From contig OY992536.1 in assembly GCA_963921195.1 (NCBI GenBank), positions 2,418,001-2,482,000 of the forward strand: a stretch of 64,000 nucleotides of DNA. Reading direction: 5' to 3'. The notes below the pieces were generated by a model. That model was not told where the DNA came from. It was given only the letters and a program-made list of their open reading frames with translations, and made no database searches. Positions 33,606 through 45,581 of the stretch are shown here, piece by piece (position 1 is the stretch's first letter; each line of letters begins with the position of its first letter). The position numbers and the translations under genes are program-made. The stretch comes from Pegoplata infirma (taxonomy: Eukaryota > Arthropoda > Insecta > Diptera > Anthomyiidae).

Positions 33606-35517
33606 GAGCACCCATATTTGCATAATTGTTTTTTTTATCGCTCCCCGCTCATTTTCGGTTGAGTTGGGAGTAAAAAATAATATCTATCCAGAAATTGGAC
33701 TTCTAGGTTGCAAACAGACCAAGCAGTTTGAACTTTTGACCTCAAAAATGGGCTAAAAAGCCTTTATAGATTAATTTGGCTGTAACTCTTAAAATAAAAG
33801 TTTTTCGCAAATTACTTTCATAACAATTTTTTTGTAGATTCAAAATGCAAAGATTTTTCTCTCATACAGTTTTGATCTAAATATGTCCGATAGCGGTGTT
33901 TTTAGCTATTAAAGTCGAAATTTGGGTGAGAACTTTTTTTAAAAAATTGTCATAAATTTTTAAATTGGGGAAAATTTTAGCTCTTTGCATAATTTAATAG
34001 AGTATTGAATGTAGTTTTCCAAAAATTTTTTTTTGCAAAAATATATCGACCCTTTCATGAAAAATTGCCAAAATCCTACTCTGAACCACAATTTTTTTGA
34101 CCTCCAACCACGTTATGGTGGTATATTCACTTTGTAAGTGCGTGTTTTACGCAACGAAAGATAAGTCTAGGATTCCACATAGTATATATGGGGTATTCCA
34201 TGCCAAATCGGACACTTGGAAAATTTTTAATTTTATATTTTTTCAATTTTATAGTACCCTTCAAAAACCCACTCCAAGTAAATTTTGATATCTTTTTTGA
34301 TAATCCGTTCAAAGAATATGGAATTATAAAAAAAACACGATTTTTTTTGTTTTTTACTTATCACTTCTTTAAAAATGGTCCAAATTCGAAATAATTTGTT
34401 AAAATGTTATCTTTTTTTCGTCAAAGTGTTTTAATAAAGATTGGAAGACAACAAAAAAACTCAAAAACCGCTGAATACATTAATTACCTTTTTATTTTTA
34501 ATACTTTTTTATATATTACCATAATCCCACGATCTACTTAAGCTTATAACTTTAAGAAAATGTTAAGTTTACCACAAAAAATTAAAAAAAAATCAAATAA
34601 AAAATTTTAAGAAAAGATTGAAAAAAAAAACAAAGAGTGCAATCATTTAAAAATCGCATATTAGAACACTAAGAAATTTTTAATAAAAAAACAAAAATTA
34701 AAAAAAAAATGTTGACCATTTTTGAATTTGTTTTGATAGAAATACGGAAAACGATAGTTGTTTTTTTTTTTTGAAAATTCGATATCTTTGGAACGGGTAA
34801 TTTAAAAATTTTGAAAACTAACTTGGATGGGGGTTTTAATGGGTTTTAAAAAAAATTTAAAAATAATTAAAAAATCTAAAATCAAAATTTTCAAAGTGTC
34901 CAATTTGGCACTGAATACCCCATATATATTTAGGGAAATCCTAGACAGATGTTGCGGTGCGAAACTCACGGAATTACAAAGTGAGTATTCGCCTATATTT
35001 AGGTTGAATGGTAAAAAAAAGAGATTCAGAGAAGAACTTTGGGATTTTTCATGGAAGGGTCGATATATTTTTGCAAAAAAAAAATTTTTGGAAAGGTACA
35101 TTCAATACCCTAGTGAATTGTGCAAAGAGCTCAAATTTTCCCCAATTTAAAAATTTACGAGAATTTTTTAAAAAAAAGTTCTGACCCAAATTTTGAATTT
35201 AACCGCTTAAAACACCGCGATCGGACATATTTAGGTCTAAACAGTATGAGAGAAAAATCTTTGCATTTTAATTCTACATAAAAATTGTTATGAAAGTTAA
35301 TTGCGAAAAACTTTTATTTTAAGAGTTACAGCCAAATTAATCTATAAAGGTTTTTTAGCCCATTTTTGAGGTCAAAAGTTCAAACTGCTTGGTCTGTTTG
35401 CAACCTAGAAGTCCAATTTCTGGATAGATATTATTTTTTACTCCCAACTCAATGGAAAATGAGCGGGGAGCGATAAAAAATACACTTTTGCACATCCCAT
35501 ACATTTTGTGGGTGCTC
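33606..35517. mobile_element. Long foldback element with GAGCACCCA ends
   Basis: Ends GAGCACCCATA and TGGGTGCTC, flanked by TA (33604-33605, 35518-35519). Arms of about 500 bp or more match closely: ATCGCTCCCCGCTCATTTTC (33639), AATTGGACTTCTAGGTTGCA (33694) and ACCAAGCAGTTTGAAC recur as complements at 35345-35480. It contains another foldback, 34186-34932. Short frames on both strands are mirror images. Confidence 0.78.
34186..34932. mobile_element. Nested foldback of the GGGGTATTCCATGCCAAA family
   Basis: TATATATGGGGTATTCCATG at the left and the inverse ACTGAATACCCCATATATA at the right. Internal pairings include AAATCGGACACTTGGAAAAT against TTTCAAAGTGTCCAATTTGG. It shares termini with 11645-14507 and, more distantly, with 21101-22838, so at least three members of this family are in the window. 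Confidence 0.7.
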
Positions 35518-35524
35518 TAATATA

Positions 35525-36376
35525 CAGTGACACAAACATATAATGGAACAGTATATATTTGGTATCAGCTCTTTAAAGGAAAAGTTATCAATACTAAACC
35601 AGATAATTTCCAATCGAATATTTCTTTAAAAAGTGGTATAAAGAAAATTTTCCAAGCTTTAATTTAAGCTTAATAGCGTCCAGATTGACCAAATATTAAA
35701 TGAGATTCGAGGGTAGCTCTGGAAAATGAAATTATTTAAAGAGATTTTTATAATTTTTTTTTTTTTAAATTTCTAATTCGATTTTTTCCAAGTTCAAACA
35801 TTAAAAATTTAAAAAAATGGTATTATTGTTTTTATTCAGTCATCTACTTAATTTTCCAACAACCCAAACAAAAAATTAAATTTTTTAAATACAGTAGCAA
35901 AAATTCTTATTTGTTCACCACCAATTCTATTGACCACTATCTTTTTGTAAACAAAGAAAAATTTAAGTTATTTATTTTTAGAAAATTTTTCTTTGTTTAC
36001 AAAAAAATAAAAAATGGTCAAAAGAATTGGAGTTTAAAAAAATGCGGATTTCTTCTACTGTTTTTAAATATTTTAATTTTTGTTTGGCTTTTTGAAAAAA
36101 TAAGTTGATCACTGAATAAAAGCTTTTTAAGTTTCTAATGTTTAAACTTGAAAAAATATTTTAAACAATTTTTCTAAAAAATGTCTACAAAAAATTTCCT
36201 TTTCCAGCGCGACCCTCGTATCTCCTTTAATATTTGCTCAATCTGGACGCTATCAAGCTTAAAGTAAATCTTGAAAAATTTCCTATATAGAAAATTATCA
36301 GGGTTATTATTAATAACTTTCCTTGAAAGAGCTGCTATCAAATTTATAATTCTCCATTATATCCTGTGTGTCACTG
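35525..36376. mobile_element. CAGTGACACA-ended inverted-repeat element, TA duplication
   Basis: Ends CAGTGACACAAACATATAAT and ATTATATCCTGTGTGTCACTG (last 20 used for the match), flanked by TA (35523-35524, 36377-36378). The inner arms also pair: CTTAATAGCGTCCAGATTGA (35668) with CAATCTGGACGCTATCAAGC (36239), and CTTTAAAGGAAAAGTTAT with AACTTTCCTTGAAAGAGC. TA target and CAGTG end suit a Tc1/mariner MITE. It abuts the preceding foldback with only a few bases between. Confidence 0.78.
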
Positions 36377-36394
36377 TATTCAAGTGGATGTATG

Positions 36395-37785
36395 TGTTTG
36401 TTACTTACCTTCAATAAGAATGTTTATATTGTTTTGCGTACACAGCACATGCATACATGTAAAAAAAAATCTAAAGGGTGAATTAATAAGAGATAACATT
36501 TTAAATCAGTTTCAACATCCATTTGTAAATATGGGTTTAAGAAGAAAAATGCAAAAGAAATTTTTATTTCTTAAATTATATAACGTCTACCTCAGGCGGG
36601 AATCGAACCACTGATATTTTGTCAAATTCATACCTAGATCGATACAACCACCAAATTAATATGATATGCTTTGATAAATAATCCTTTCCTGTTGTATTAC
36701 TGCTACAATTCTATTTTTAATAATCTCAAATATACTTTGTACTATCTTTCAACTTATTTGTCTATCACATTTTTTTTTTTGGCAAGGGTTACCATCACAA
36801 CCTGACACAAATGAAGGAATTTGCATTTTATTTCGCTGACGTGCCTAATGGCGACATATTTTGTAAATTTGTTTTGTTGTTTTTTCTGTTAGTACAGGTC
36901 GAGCACGGGTCTTAATTCTATTTGTTAGAAGGGTTTAAATTAAAAAGTGCAAAAGAATATTCAGTTTCTAAAAATTATGGGCATTTCTGGTAATTACGTG
37001 CCGGTTTCAAACACTCCAGTTATAATGTAATCCTCAGTAGGATTTTTGTAAAGTTGATTAATACAAATAGACAATCTTCTAGCCCTATGGCTGAGAAGTA
37101 CTGCGATGTTTAAAATTATTATATATTATTCCAAATTCAATATGTTACCTCTTGGTAAGTCACCCTGTAAATTCATACAAATGTTACATATTACATAAAT
37201 TTTGTTATGTTTTTTGTTTTTATTTCTGTAAAAGTAAAATATGCTTAAAAAGTTTATCTTAAATAAGTAATGATAACACTTAGAACAAATGCTCAAATTA
37301 TAAACAATACAAACTCTCAAAACAAACATACGCAAAAAGGGATTACAAATCATTTTAAAAATAATACTACTTTGATTTAGTAAATTAAATCAATCAAGAA
37401 TTATTAGAATGAACTAAGGATTTAAAGGATGATGTGTTTACATAAATATCAACTAAACGTTTATAAAACTAAGAAATACACATATTCTTATTATATCTGT
37501 CAGTAGACCTAGGACAAGGAGTTTCACAATACATATTTTTATGTGAAGCACTGGATGAACTACAATGTAGAAGAGATCGCGAATAACTGTTACCGATCGT
37601 TTCGGATCGTTGGAGTTGTTCGAACCAGCGATTTGCGAAAAATAAAGTGGTTGATTTATATATTTTCAGGGCGTTCTATTGTACGCGACACGGCATAATA
37701 ACGTTTTTAGGCTGGTGTCTAAGTTTAGAAAGTTGCAGGACGTTACTTTAGTTTGACTATATAAGCTAACGAATAACAAACAAGT
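36395..37785. other. No gene; SINE-like B box and a less AT-rich block
   Basis: Mostly AT-rich. At 37495-37775 composition shifts (ACCGATCGTTTCGGATCG, GTACGCGACACGGC), which could be an LTR-like or promoter-like fragment, but I found no pair for it. Confidence 0.3.
36595..36662 (-). ncRNA. tRNA-like SINE head fragment
   Basis: The minus strand contains TGGTGGTTGTATCGATCTAGG (A-box side) and the B box GGTTCGATTCC (plus 36599-36609), followed by CGCC. The A-side text resembles the SINE head at 13432-13530. No foldable acceptor stem, so not a functional tRNA. Confidence 0.45.
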
Positions 37786-37789
37786 TAGA

Positions 37790-38440
37790 GTGTTAAATTC
37801 GGCTGTGCCGAATCTTTAATACCCTCCAACATATAAAAAAATAATTTAAAAAAAAATTGCAGGGGCGTTTTGGGGGGGGGGGGTCAGTAGGGGTCATTGG
37901 GGACACATAAACCAATGCGGTAAATGTTTAAAAATTCATTTATTATGCTTTTGGAGTTTAAATAATACAATTTTATCATTATTTAAAAACATTTTTAATA
38001 TCCACGCCCACAAAAGGGGGCGGGGGAAAAAAAGCATTTTTTTATTTCCTTGGTTCATGTGAAGGACCTTGAACTTTTTCTGAAATTAAATTATTTCATT
38101 TGCTTAACAGAAATACAAAAAAACTGTGAAAATATGGCGTTTTTCAGAGGTTAGTTAAGTTTTTCAAGGGGGAACTTTTTTCCCCCCGGTCCGATTTTGC
38201 CCATTTACGAACTTAAACTGCCTAGGACCAAAACACATATTCCTGCCAAACTTGACGAGTCTATCCCTTTTATTTTGGACTGCATCGTGTCTTATACAGA
38301 CGGACGGACGGACATACGGACATTCTAGAAAAGCCTTAGAATCAATCATAGTTCAATAATATATATACTTTATGGGGTCCCCGACCGATATTTCGATGCG
38401 TTACAAACGGATACCCCCATACTTTAGTTGGAGGGTATAA
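37790..38440 (+). repeat. Dispersed fly repeat with ATACCCTCCAAC inverted ends
   Basis: Starts GTGTTAAATTCGGCTGTGCC then ATACCCTCCAAC, and ends GTTGGAGGGTATA. Inside are a G12 run (37872-37883), GACGGACGGACGGACATACGG text (38300-38320) and the ATATATACTTTATGGGGTC block. Parts recur at 2455-2535, 39195-39255 and, inverted, at 42205-42262. No coding; the class (Helitron-like or other) is not decided by the sequence. Confidence 0.6.
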
Positions 38441-38524
38441 AAAGAAAATTAGAATTATTGTTTTCATTTGGTTAAAAACAAAAATTTTAGTAACTTGAAT
38501 ATTAATTCACCTCGTTGTAAATAA

Positions 38525-39170
38525 AAAAATATGCACCAGCTGGTGAATAAAACGTAACATAATTATTTTCCATCAATATTTTTTTTTAATCAATATTTTT
38601 TTTTGAACAATATTTTTTTTTATCAATATTTTTTCATAAATTTTTTTTATCAATAATTCTTTTCATCAATATTTTTTTCATTAAAACAAATATTCACCAG
38701 CTGGTGAATAAAATATAACATAATTATTTTTGATCAATTGTTTTTTCATCAATATTTTTTTAATCAATATTTTTTTTATCAAAATTTTTTTTATCAATAT
38801 TTTTTTCATAATTTTTTTTTTTTTATATCAATATTTCTTTTTTTATAAATATTTTTTTTCAACAAAAAAAAATTTTTATACATATTTTTCAATAATTTTT
38901 TTTTCAGTGTTCATCAAAAATTTAGTTTTTTTTAATCAATATTTTTTTTCATCAATTTTTTTTTCATCAATATTTTTGTTTTCATAAATATTTTTTTTCA
39001 TGAATATTTTTTTTTTATCAATATTTTTTTTTTTTTCAATATTTTTTTCATCTTTTTTTCATAATATATTTTGTTGAATAATTTTTTTTTGTTTTCATCA
39101 AAAATTTCCTTATCAATATTTTTTTCACTAAATATTTTTTTATTAATACTTTTTTTTTCATTAAAGACTA
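38525..39170. repeat. T-rich ATCAATATTTTTT repeats with a duplicated palindrome
   Basis: Long run of ATCAATATTTTTTTT/TTCATCAATATT variants. The block CACCAGCTGGTGAATAAAA followed by ACATAATTATTTT occurs at 38533 and again at 38696; its core TTCACCAGCTGGTGAA is a perfect 16-bp palindrome in the second copy. Translated phenylalanine-rich frames are artefacts. Confidence 0.7.
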
Positions 39171-39199
39171 ACCTTTATGGAACAATAATATACAAATAT

Positions 39200-40248
39200 A
39201 ATGGGGTCCTCGACCGATATTGCAATGCATTTTGCATGGAATTACAAATTAACATACCGTTATTTTTTCAAGAAAAAATTTTCTTTGAAAAGAACACAAA
39301 TTTATACAGCAAAACATTGTCATGATTCAATAGTTTGGGCAAGAGTACAAACTTCGCAGAAATTTTCTCCATCCTTGGTTCCTTCTGAGCTATTGTCCGG
39401 GGTACCGTAATATTCCTTTGCCTGTTAGTTGTAAAGCAGATAAATTCAATTTCCGCGTAATATTATTAAAACTTTGACCCCAAAAAATATATAAATTCCT
39501 GATCCTGTCAGATTTGTATATAATTTACCTGAAATTGAACAAGGGATTCAGAAGTTATAAAGAACGTAAATTTCCAAGGGTCTTCAATGCGAATTCACGT
39601 TTTTAAAACAACGCATAACACGCTTCGAAAGACCTACACACAAAAATATTTTAAAAAGTGTTTTTGCCACTCAAAAAAAAAATTTATATTCAAAATTAAT
39701 TTTTCACAAAATTTACTCAAAAAAAAAACAAAAAAAAATATTTTTTAGTTAAAATTGCTAAAAAAAATTTAACATTAATAAAACTACAATCACTAAAAAA
39801 ACTGTTATTTTGGTTATTGTGGAGGGGAAATTTAAAAACTCGGATACATTAACAGCATCGCACAAGTTATTCTAAAAAAATCTGTTATATTACAGCTCAT
39901 GTTTGTTTTCTTTTAATTGTTGTCGTTTCTCTGACTGTAGCTTCAGGCTTTTAAAAACATACCAAATACACAATTGAATTGAGACTAAATTACAATTTGC
40001 AACTTGTGCGACCCACAAAAAAAACTCCCACCACCTCAACTCCTCAAACCACTACGCAAAACTTTTAATACTAGAAAATGTTTATTTGTTTGTTTTTTGT
40101 CTGTTAATGACAGCCGTCTTTTTGTTTACGCTGCAGGTTGCAATTTGTCGAGAACTCACGCAAAACGTTAACAAGAAAAGGGTTAAACAAAGGGGAGCAA
40201 TGATAACAAAAGACAACCACTTAAGACTCACACTTTTCCTATGACTTA
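39200..40248. other. No gene seen; dispersed-repeat fragment at the left
   Basis: 39195-39255 is a diverged piece of the 37790-38440 repeat (TATAATGGGGTCCTCGACCG). The rest is AT-rich with A runs at 39670-39770. No supported frame. Confidence 0.35.
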
Positions 40249-40256
40249 CTCTCAAC

Positions 40257-40753
40257 CAGCGTTGCCAGGTACTTTTTTCCGTTGTCCCCAAAAATATAAC
40301 AAAATATCCCCAAAAATCCCCAAAAAATAAAAAAATCGTTTTTTTATTTACACAAAAAAAAATTTCTTAATTAAAAAAAAAAAATTATTTGTGGTAGTTT
40401 TATAATTTTATTTCGTAGATTTAGCAATTAAAAAATTCCCAAACGCGTAAATAAACGGTGTTTGCCAATTTTAATATACATTTTACAGCCGAAAAATGCA
40501 AGTTGTGCTGAATGAGCTTCTTAATCTCGTAGTAAAGAGTGGTTATCATTAAAACTATTTTTAAAAATCGTTGATTTTATTTAATTTAGCTTGTTGTATT
40601 ATATAGATTTAGTTTCGAATATCCCCAAAAAATCCCCAAAATAATTTTGGAATTCCCCATAAAAATCCCCAATCCCCAAATGAGATTTGTTGTCCTTTTT
40701 TCTAGCATGAAATCCAAAACTTTGGGGATAAATTCCCGAGTCTGGCAGCCCTG
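40257..40753. mobile_element. hAT MITE, ATCCCCAAAAA word type, perfect 8-bp duplication
   Basis: Ends CAGCGTTGCCAG and CTGGCAGCCCTG, flanked by CTCTCAAC at 40249-40256 and 40754-40761. Sub-terminal arrays of ATCCCCAAAAATCCCCAAAA variants, also as a complement near the right end (TTTGGGGATAAATTCC). 497 bp, no transposase. The CAGnGnTGCCAG terminus and 8-bp duplication are typical of hAT. Confidence 0.85.
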
Positions 40754-40769
40754 CTCTCAACCGTATAAA

Positions 40770-41400
40770 AAAACAATAAAAAAAATTTCATCTAATTTAA
40801 CTTAAAGTTTCAAGTATGTATTTTAATACATGAGAGTATACTCTCTTTATCATTCGGCGTGTAACGCAACGAAATATAGGTCTAGGAAATATAGGTCTGC
40901 CAAAATTTTAAAAAAAATAAAATTTTTGGCTTTCTAACAAACTTTGAAAATTTATTGCTCAACAATATGAAAAAACACCTCTCTGAAATTTTAACAGCGT
41001 GTAAAGGGCATTCTAAACTTTAAAACAAAATTTTGTTTTGAAAAGCCATGGTGTCCTTCCCAGGAAAAAATATCATTCAAATATTGTTTTCAAAATTTTT
41101 TGTTGAAATTTTTGAAAAAAAATTTTTTTTTTTTTAAATTTTAAATCTTCAAAATTTTATGTACAATATTGTTTTTATAAGGGTTTTCGTACAACTTACG
41201 GTTTCCGAGTACAAAAATGTTAAAAAACTGTCTAAAATTCAATATTGTCAAAAAAACGCCCATATCTTGCAAAGTATTGAGCCAAAAAAAAAAAAAGGTT
41301 TTTAACCATTTACGTAGCTCTATTAAATAACCAAAAATAAACAAAATCGGTGATCCGTCAGTTAAATTTCCCATGGAATTGCTTAATTATAATAAAAGTT
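40770..41400. other. No gene seen
   Basis: AT-rich sequence; the frames at 41141-41374 have no recognisable domain. Confidence 0.35.
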
Positions 41401-41449
41401 CACCAACTTCAAATTCGTGTAAAAAAAATCTAGCGCTGAACTAAAAAAA

Positions 41450-41861
41450 GCCTTGAGGGTTTTGTTATGGAATATGTCAGCTTTCATTTGCTTTTAGTTT
41501 CATCCTATTCCGATTTTGGTTGTTGCATTCTGCCATTGATCCATGATCGATTCTAAGAAATTTTAGGAATGTCCTTCTGTCTGTCTGTCCGTCTGTGAAT
41601 TTGGCTGATTAAATTCGTAAATTAACAAAATCGGACAAAGAGGAAAAAAAAGCCTTGAGGGTTTTGTTATGGAATATGTCAGCTTTCATTTGCTTTTAGT
41701 TTCATCCTATTCAGATTTTGGTTGTTGCATTCTGCCATTGATCCATGATCGATTCTAAGAAATTTTAGGAATGTCCTTCTGTCTGTCTGTCTGTCTGTCC
41801 GTCTGTGAATTTGGCTGATTAAATTCGTAAATTAACAAAATCGGACAAAGAGGAAAAAAAA
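41450..41861 (+). repeat. Recent 202-bp tandem duplication
   Basis: Units 41450-41651 and 41652-41861 are almost identical over GCCTTGAGGGTTTTGTTATG ... AATCGGACAAAGAGGAAAAA. I see one substitution (TATTCCGATT/TATTCAGATT) and an 8-bp length gain in the (TCTG)n tract of the second unit. Both contain the TCTGTCTGTCCGTCTGTG text of the dispersed fly repeats. Confidence 0.9.
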
Positions 41862-42204
41862 TTCTCTTGTATAACTAACAATAAGCCGATTTCTGAAAAT
41901 ACGATTTTTAAATAGTTATTTTTGTCAAAGAAAAAACTTTTATGTCAGAATAACTTCAATGTGCGGTACTTAGTTCCAGGGTATTAGAAAATGTTACTTT
42001 TTCGGTACGGTCCCTTTTATGGGCGTGGAAAAAAATATTTTAAATAATAATAAAATTTTATAAATTTAGTGCAAAAATCGTTATTTTTGCATTTAATAAT
42101 AATTATTGCTAGTAGGAAGGGCCCCCTTATCACCCCAAGCGGACTCCGCATCCCAAAAATTATTTCCTACCAATTTTATTTTTTTTTTTTCATTTTACAT
42201 TTCG

Positions 42205-42262
42205 GAGGGTATAAACGATTCGGCACATTAAAATTAAACACTCTTTCTTGTTTTTTTCTTCA
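42205..42262 (-). repeat. Terminal fragment of the GGCTGTGCCGAAT dispersed repeat
   Basis: Minus-strand reading: AAGAAAGAGTGTTTAATTTT, TGTGCCGAATCGTTTATACC then CTCC, matching the 5' start of the repeat at 37790. The remaining body towards 41870 is too diverged to delimit. Confidence 0.5.
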
Positions 42263-42269
42263 TTTCTTT

Positions 42270-43040
42270 GCCTCAAGGCATTAATTTACTTAATTTGTGT
42301 TTATGAAGATAACAGGATTCTAAGTAACAAAGTCTCTGATGCTGTGCTTGTGAATATTCGATTGATATGAATGAAACTTGTTAAAACAAATTAAATAGAA
42401 TAACTTAAAGTAGTATTAAGTTGTTCAGTTCAGTTGACACTCAAACCCCCAATCAAACACACACACTCATACATGCCCACTACAGCAATTCCACTTTGTA
42501 CAACAAAGACATTCTTTATTATTCATTTCAAAAAGAAACTTTTCATTTAATTATGGTGACTAAATTGGTATGTGTGCAGCATGGGATGAGTTCAATGTGT
42601 TTGACGAAAATGACGATAATCCTGGTGGCCACAATTAGCACTAAAACCATTTAAGCATTTAGTTAATAAAGAGCTTACAATGATTTTTTGTGACAAATCG
42701 TATAAAAATTGCAATCAAACTTTTATTGAAGATAGACTAACAATAAATTCCAGTGAATTTTTAGATACGATTTGTCTAATTCCTTTGTAAGTAGTTTTAG
42801 TTAATACTTTATGGTTTCTAGGCAACAAATAAAGACGAACGAACGTTCGATTTGTTTCTACAACAGAATGTCTCAATAAATTTTCTTAAGTTTGTTGATA
42901 CTCAATCGTTTTGATGTGCATTAGAGTGAGATAATAAAATCGATATTTGGAAACTGAACCGCCTAAAGCGTAAAAATTATACATTTATTGATGGCGTTCA
43001 GCAGATAAATCTGCTACTCAACTCCTCCTCATCATTCTGC
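42270..43040. other. No gene seen
   Basis: AT-rich sequence with a CA-rich patch (AACACACACACTCATAC) near 42456. No supported frame. Confidence 0.35.
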
Positions 43041-43045
43041 TGAAC

Positions 43046-43640
43046 GGTTTGATTTTTGACATTTCAATCAACATGTTGAGTGAACGCTTTTCATCACTAG
43101 TAGCGTACATCACTCCATCCGATGTCCTTACTTTTTATACCAGCTATATTCGGCCGAAAAAGGAATACAACTCTCATATATGGGCCGGGGCTTCAGTGTC
43201 TATTCTGAAGCTTTTGTACCATGTTCAGGGTACGGCGGTGAAGCTTATCAATGCCAGTAGTGTATCCAACTCTATGTGTTCATTGGAGCATCGTCGGATT
43301 GTAAATGTTGTGACACGTTTCTCTCGATATGAGCATGGGAGGTGTTCATACGAGATAAGTGAACTTATTCCTTGAGCCCGAGTATTTATTCGTCATACCC
43401 GCTAATCTAGAAGAGCACATCCGTTTGGGATTGCCCTGTGTTTCGAATAATGCATTACAGAAAAAAAATGTTTTTTTTGTCGAACAATTCGTGTGTGGAA
43501 CAAACTTCCCGCAGAAGTCTGCCGTGGTTCTTATAATTTAGAAACATTTAAATCAAATATCCACAAACACTAATTCCTCTTTCCTCCTGCACTGCATGAG
43601 TAGGTGGGATATTACAGACTTTAAAATTTAAACTAACAAG
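43046..43640 (+). pseudogene. Non-LTR retrotransposon (jockey/CR1-like) RT C-terminal end, copy 1
   Basis: The frame reads FDISINMLSERFSSLVAYIT, PSDVLTFYTSYIRPKKEYNS, HIWAGASVSILKLLYHVQG, then SLEHRRIVNVVTRFSRYEHG and RCSYEISELIP. After a stop it continues in frame-shifted pieces: HPFGIALC, FFCRTIRVWNKLPAEVCRGS, YNLETFKSNIHKH. The YIRPK.EYNSHIWAGAS and RTIRVWNKLPAEV motifs mark the thumb and C-terminal end of jockey/CR1-type reverse transcriptases. The catalytic part is missing (5' truncation). Several stops: dead. Confidence 0.8.
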
Positions 43641-43649
43641 AACACTCGT

Positions 43650-44925
43650 CAATTCATTTGGGCCATATGTAAGGTTATTTATAGCATCTGAAGCTCGTTC
43701 AACCGATATTCTCGAGTAGAAATTCTATATATTTCCGGCCGTAAAAAAGTTTGGGCACTGTACAATTTAGATAACAAATCAATACGTTTAATAATATTCC
43801 GGTTCCTAAAATTTCAATCTACTTAAAATTTGTCATATTATTGTTTTCACTCCACTCTAAATTACCTACAATTTCTAACCAACTAAGAATGTGGTTAAAA
43901 GGACTAAAAGTTTTCTCTTTCATTTTTTTCTTACACGTAAGGTTGATGAACGTAGAATTGAAAAAAAAGCTTGTAACTTTTTTTCTATTTTCTGGTCAAG
44001 TTTATCGCGCTTAGTATAAACTTAATTTGATTAAAAGTTTACATTTCTTTTGAAGTTCACATGAAATGAATAAAATATTCTCGTTTCTCTTTTTTGCCTT
44101 TACAAATGTTGACACGAATTCGTTGCCAGGGATTAGATTTAACCCAGTTGTGGTGGACTTTTTAATTTGCCAATTGATAAAAATGTGTTAAAGAAATTAG
44201 TGAACAAAAACTTTTTTTGTGTTTGAATAAAGTTAGTGCAATAAAAGTGATTCAATTAAAGGATTTAAGTTTGTACTGGAAAAAATAAAGAATTTGGTTC
44301 ACAATTTTCTATTGGAATTAGTTTACGGATATTACAAAAAAAAGATAACACTATATAAAACAAACCAGATAGAATGTTTGCCGAATCTTAAATAAACTCA
44401 ATATGGGGAGGCCTCCTTCCTCCTAGAGAAAAATCTAGGGTAATACAACTTATAATACTTTTAGTATTTTTTTTATATTTTCTCAGGCTGATACAACAGT
44501 TCTGCACCAATTCAGCTAACATATTTAATCATCTTATAACATCTTATTTTTTCATAAGATGGCAACCCTTTTTTAATTTGAGATTGGGCAGCTAAAAAAA
44601 ACAGGTAACTCTTATTTTCCCCCCTCATTCCCATATTCAAGTTTCAGGACAATCGGTGGTTGCCCTGTGAAATACCGGTGGTTGCCCTGTGAAATACCCT
44701 CCTTGTGAGTACAACAAAGAAATTAAAAGATCTAAATGGACGTCTTGTTGAAAATTTTGTGAAAACACAGAAAATACTCTTACAGTAGCAAGACTTCATT
44801 AAACGATAGGGAAATCATCTACGAACGAAATGGGTCTCTTTCGGGGAATTGTACAAGGGATCGTAGGGAGACTTTAAAGTGCATATTATTTTCCTGATTC
44901 GACCTTTTGTGATCCTTTTTATTTC
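43650..44925. other. No gene; one exact 22-bp tandem duplication
   Basis: The unit starting CGGTGGTTGCCCTGTGAAAT occurs twice back to back (44654-44675, 44676-44697). The rest is AT-rich. A GCAACCCTT end-like string at 44564 may be a worn transposon terminus. Confidence 0.45.
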
Positions 44926-44929
44926 AGGT

Positions 44930-45370
44930 TTCATCTTCGACCCGGATAAGGTAACATGCGCCATTCAATCCTTTTATTCTTTCAAGTCCCCTGGGGGACG
45001 AAATTTTTCCTGCTCTTTTGCAGAACGGGTTAGATTTTCTTTTATAAACATTGGTACATGTAGAATTATCCAGCTTTATATGCTGGGAAACATTTCATTC
45101 ATATCTAAGGCAGGAAATTGACTAACTGAATTGGACGGTATATCAGCAAGGCTATTTATTTGAGATCGTGCTACCGAGTAGATCAGAATGGATAAAGGTG
45201 TGCCATTTGTAGACACTAGAAGCCTAAATTGGTATGCTGACGGATCAAAAAAAAAACTCGAGAGTGGAAGCTGGTGGTTGCAATTCAAAAATGCAGATCT
45301 CCGAATCCATGGGAAGGTGACCTAGATTTTTTCATGCTGAAATACAGCGTTTTAGAGGGTAATGAGATAT
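44930..45370 (+). pseudogene. Internally deleted LINE: RT N-terminal part then RNase H part
   Basis: 44935-45120 reads DKVTCAIQSFYSFKSPGGRN followed by IGTCRIIQLYMLGNISF, corresponding to the F.P.KSPG.DGI region at the start of a non-LTR reverse transcriptase. 45215-45360 reads RSLNWYADGSKKKLESGSWW then, with frameshift, FHAEIQ, corresponding to the first (DGS) and second (E) active-site regions of RNase H. The RT palm and thumb between them are deleted. An RNase H-bearing LINE fits the LOA/I-group tails elsewhere in the window. Confidence 0.6.
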
Positions 45371-45581
45371 CGTATGGGTTTGCTAGGAATGCCTCCGTAA
45401 CTACTATGATATGGTTACTAACAGATTTTCTTGACGGACATTATAAAGCAAATTATCAATTTAAACCTTTGTACGTCGTCTTTGCGTCGACGAATGTGTC
45501 GCAATTGAAAGGATTAAAGTACGGCTCTAATTCAGGGAATCCCTTAATTCTGAAGATATAAGGTAGTTTTCTCCATCCGCT

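Noticed and set aside
37495..37790. LTR of a retrotransposon
   Set aside because: Composition shift and a TGT start are suggestive, but no second copy, primer-binding site or internal domain was found.
38730..38987. Phe/Ile-rich 85-codon frame
   Set aside because: Produced by T-rich ATCAATATTTTTT low-complexity repeats.
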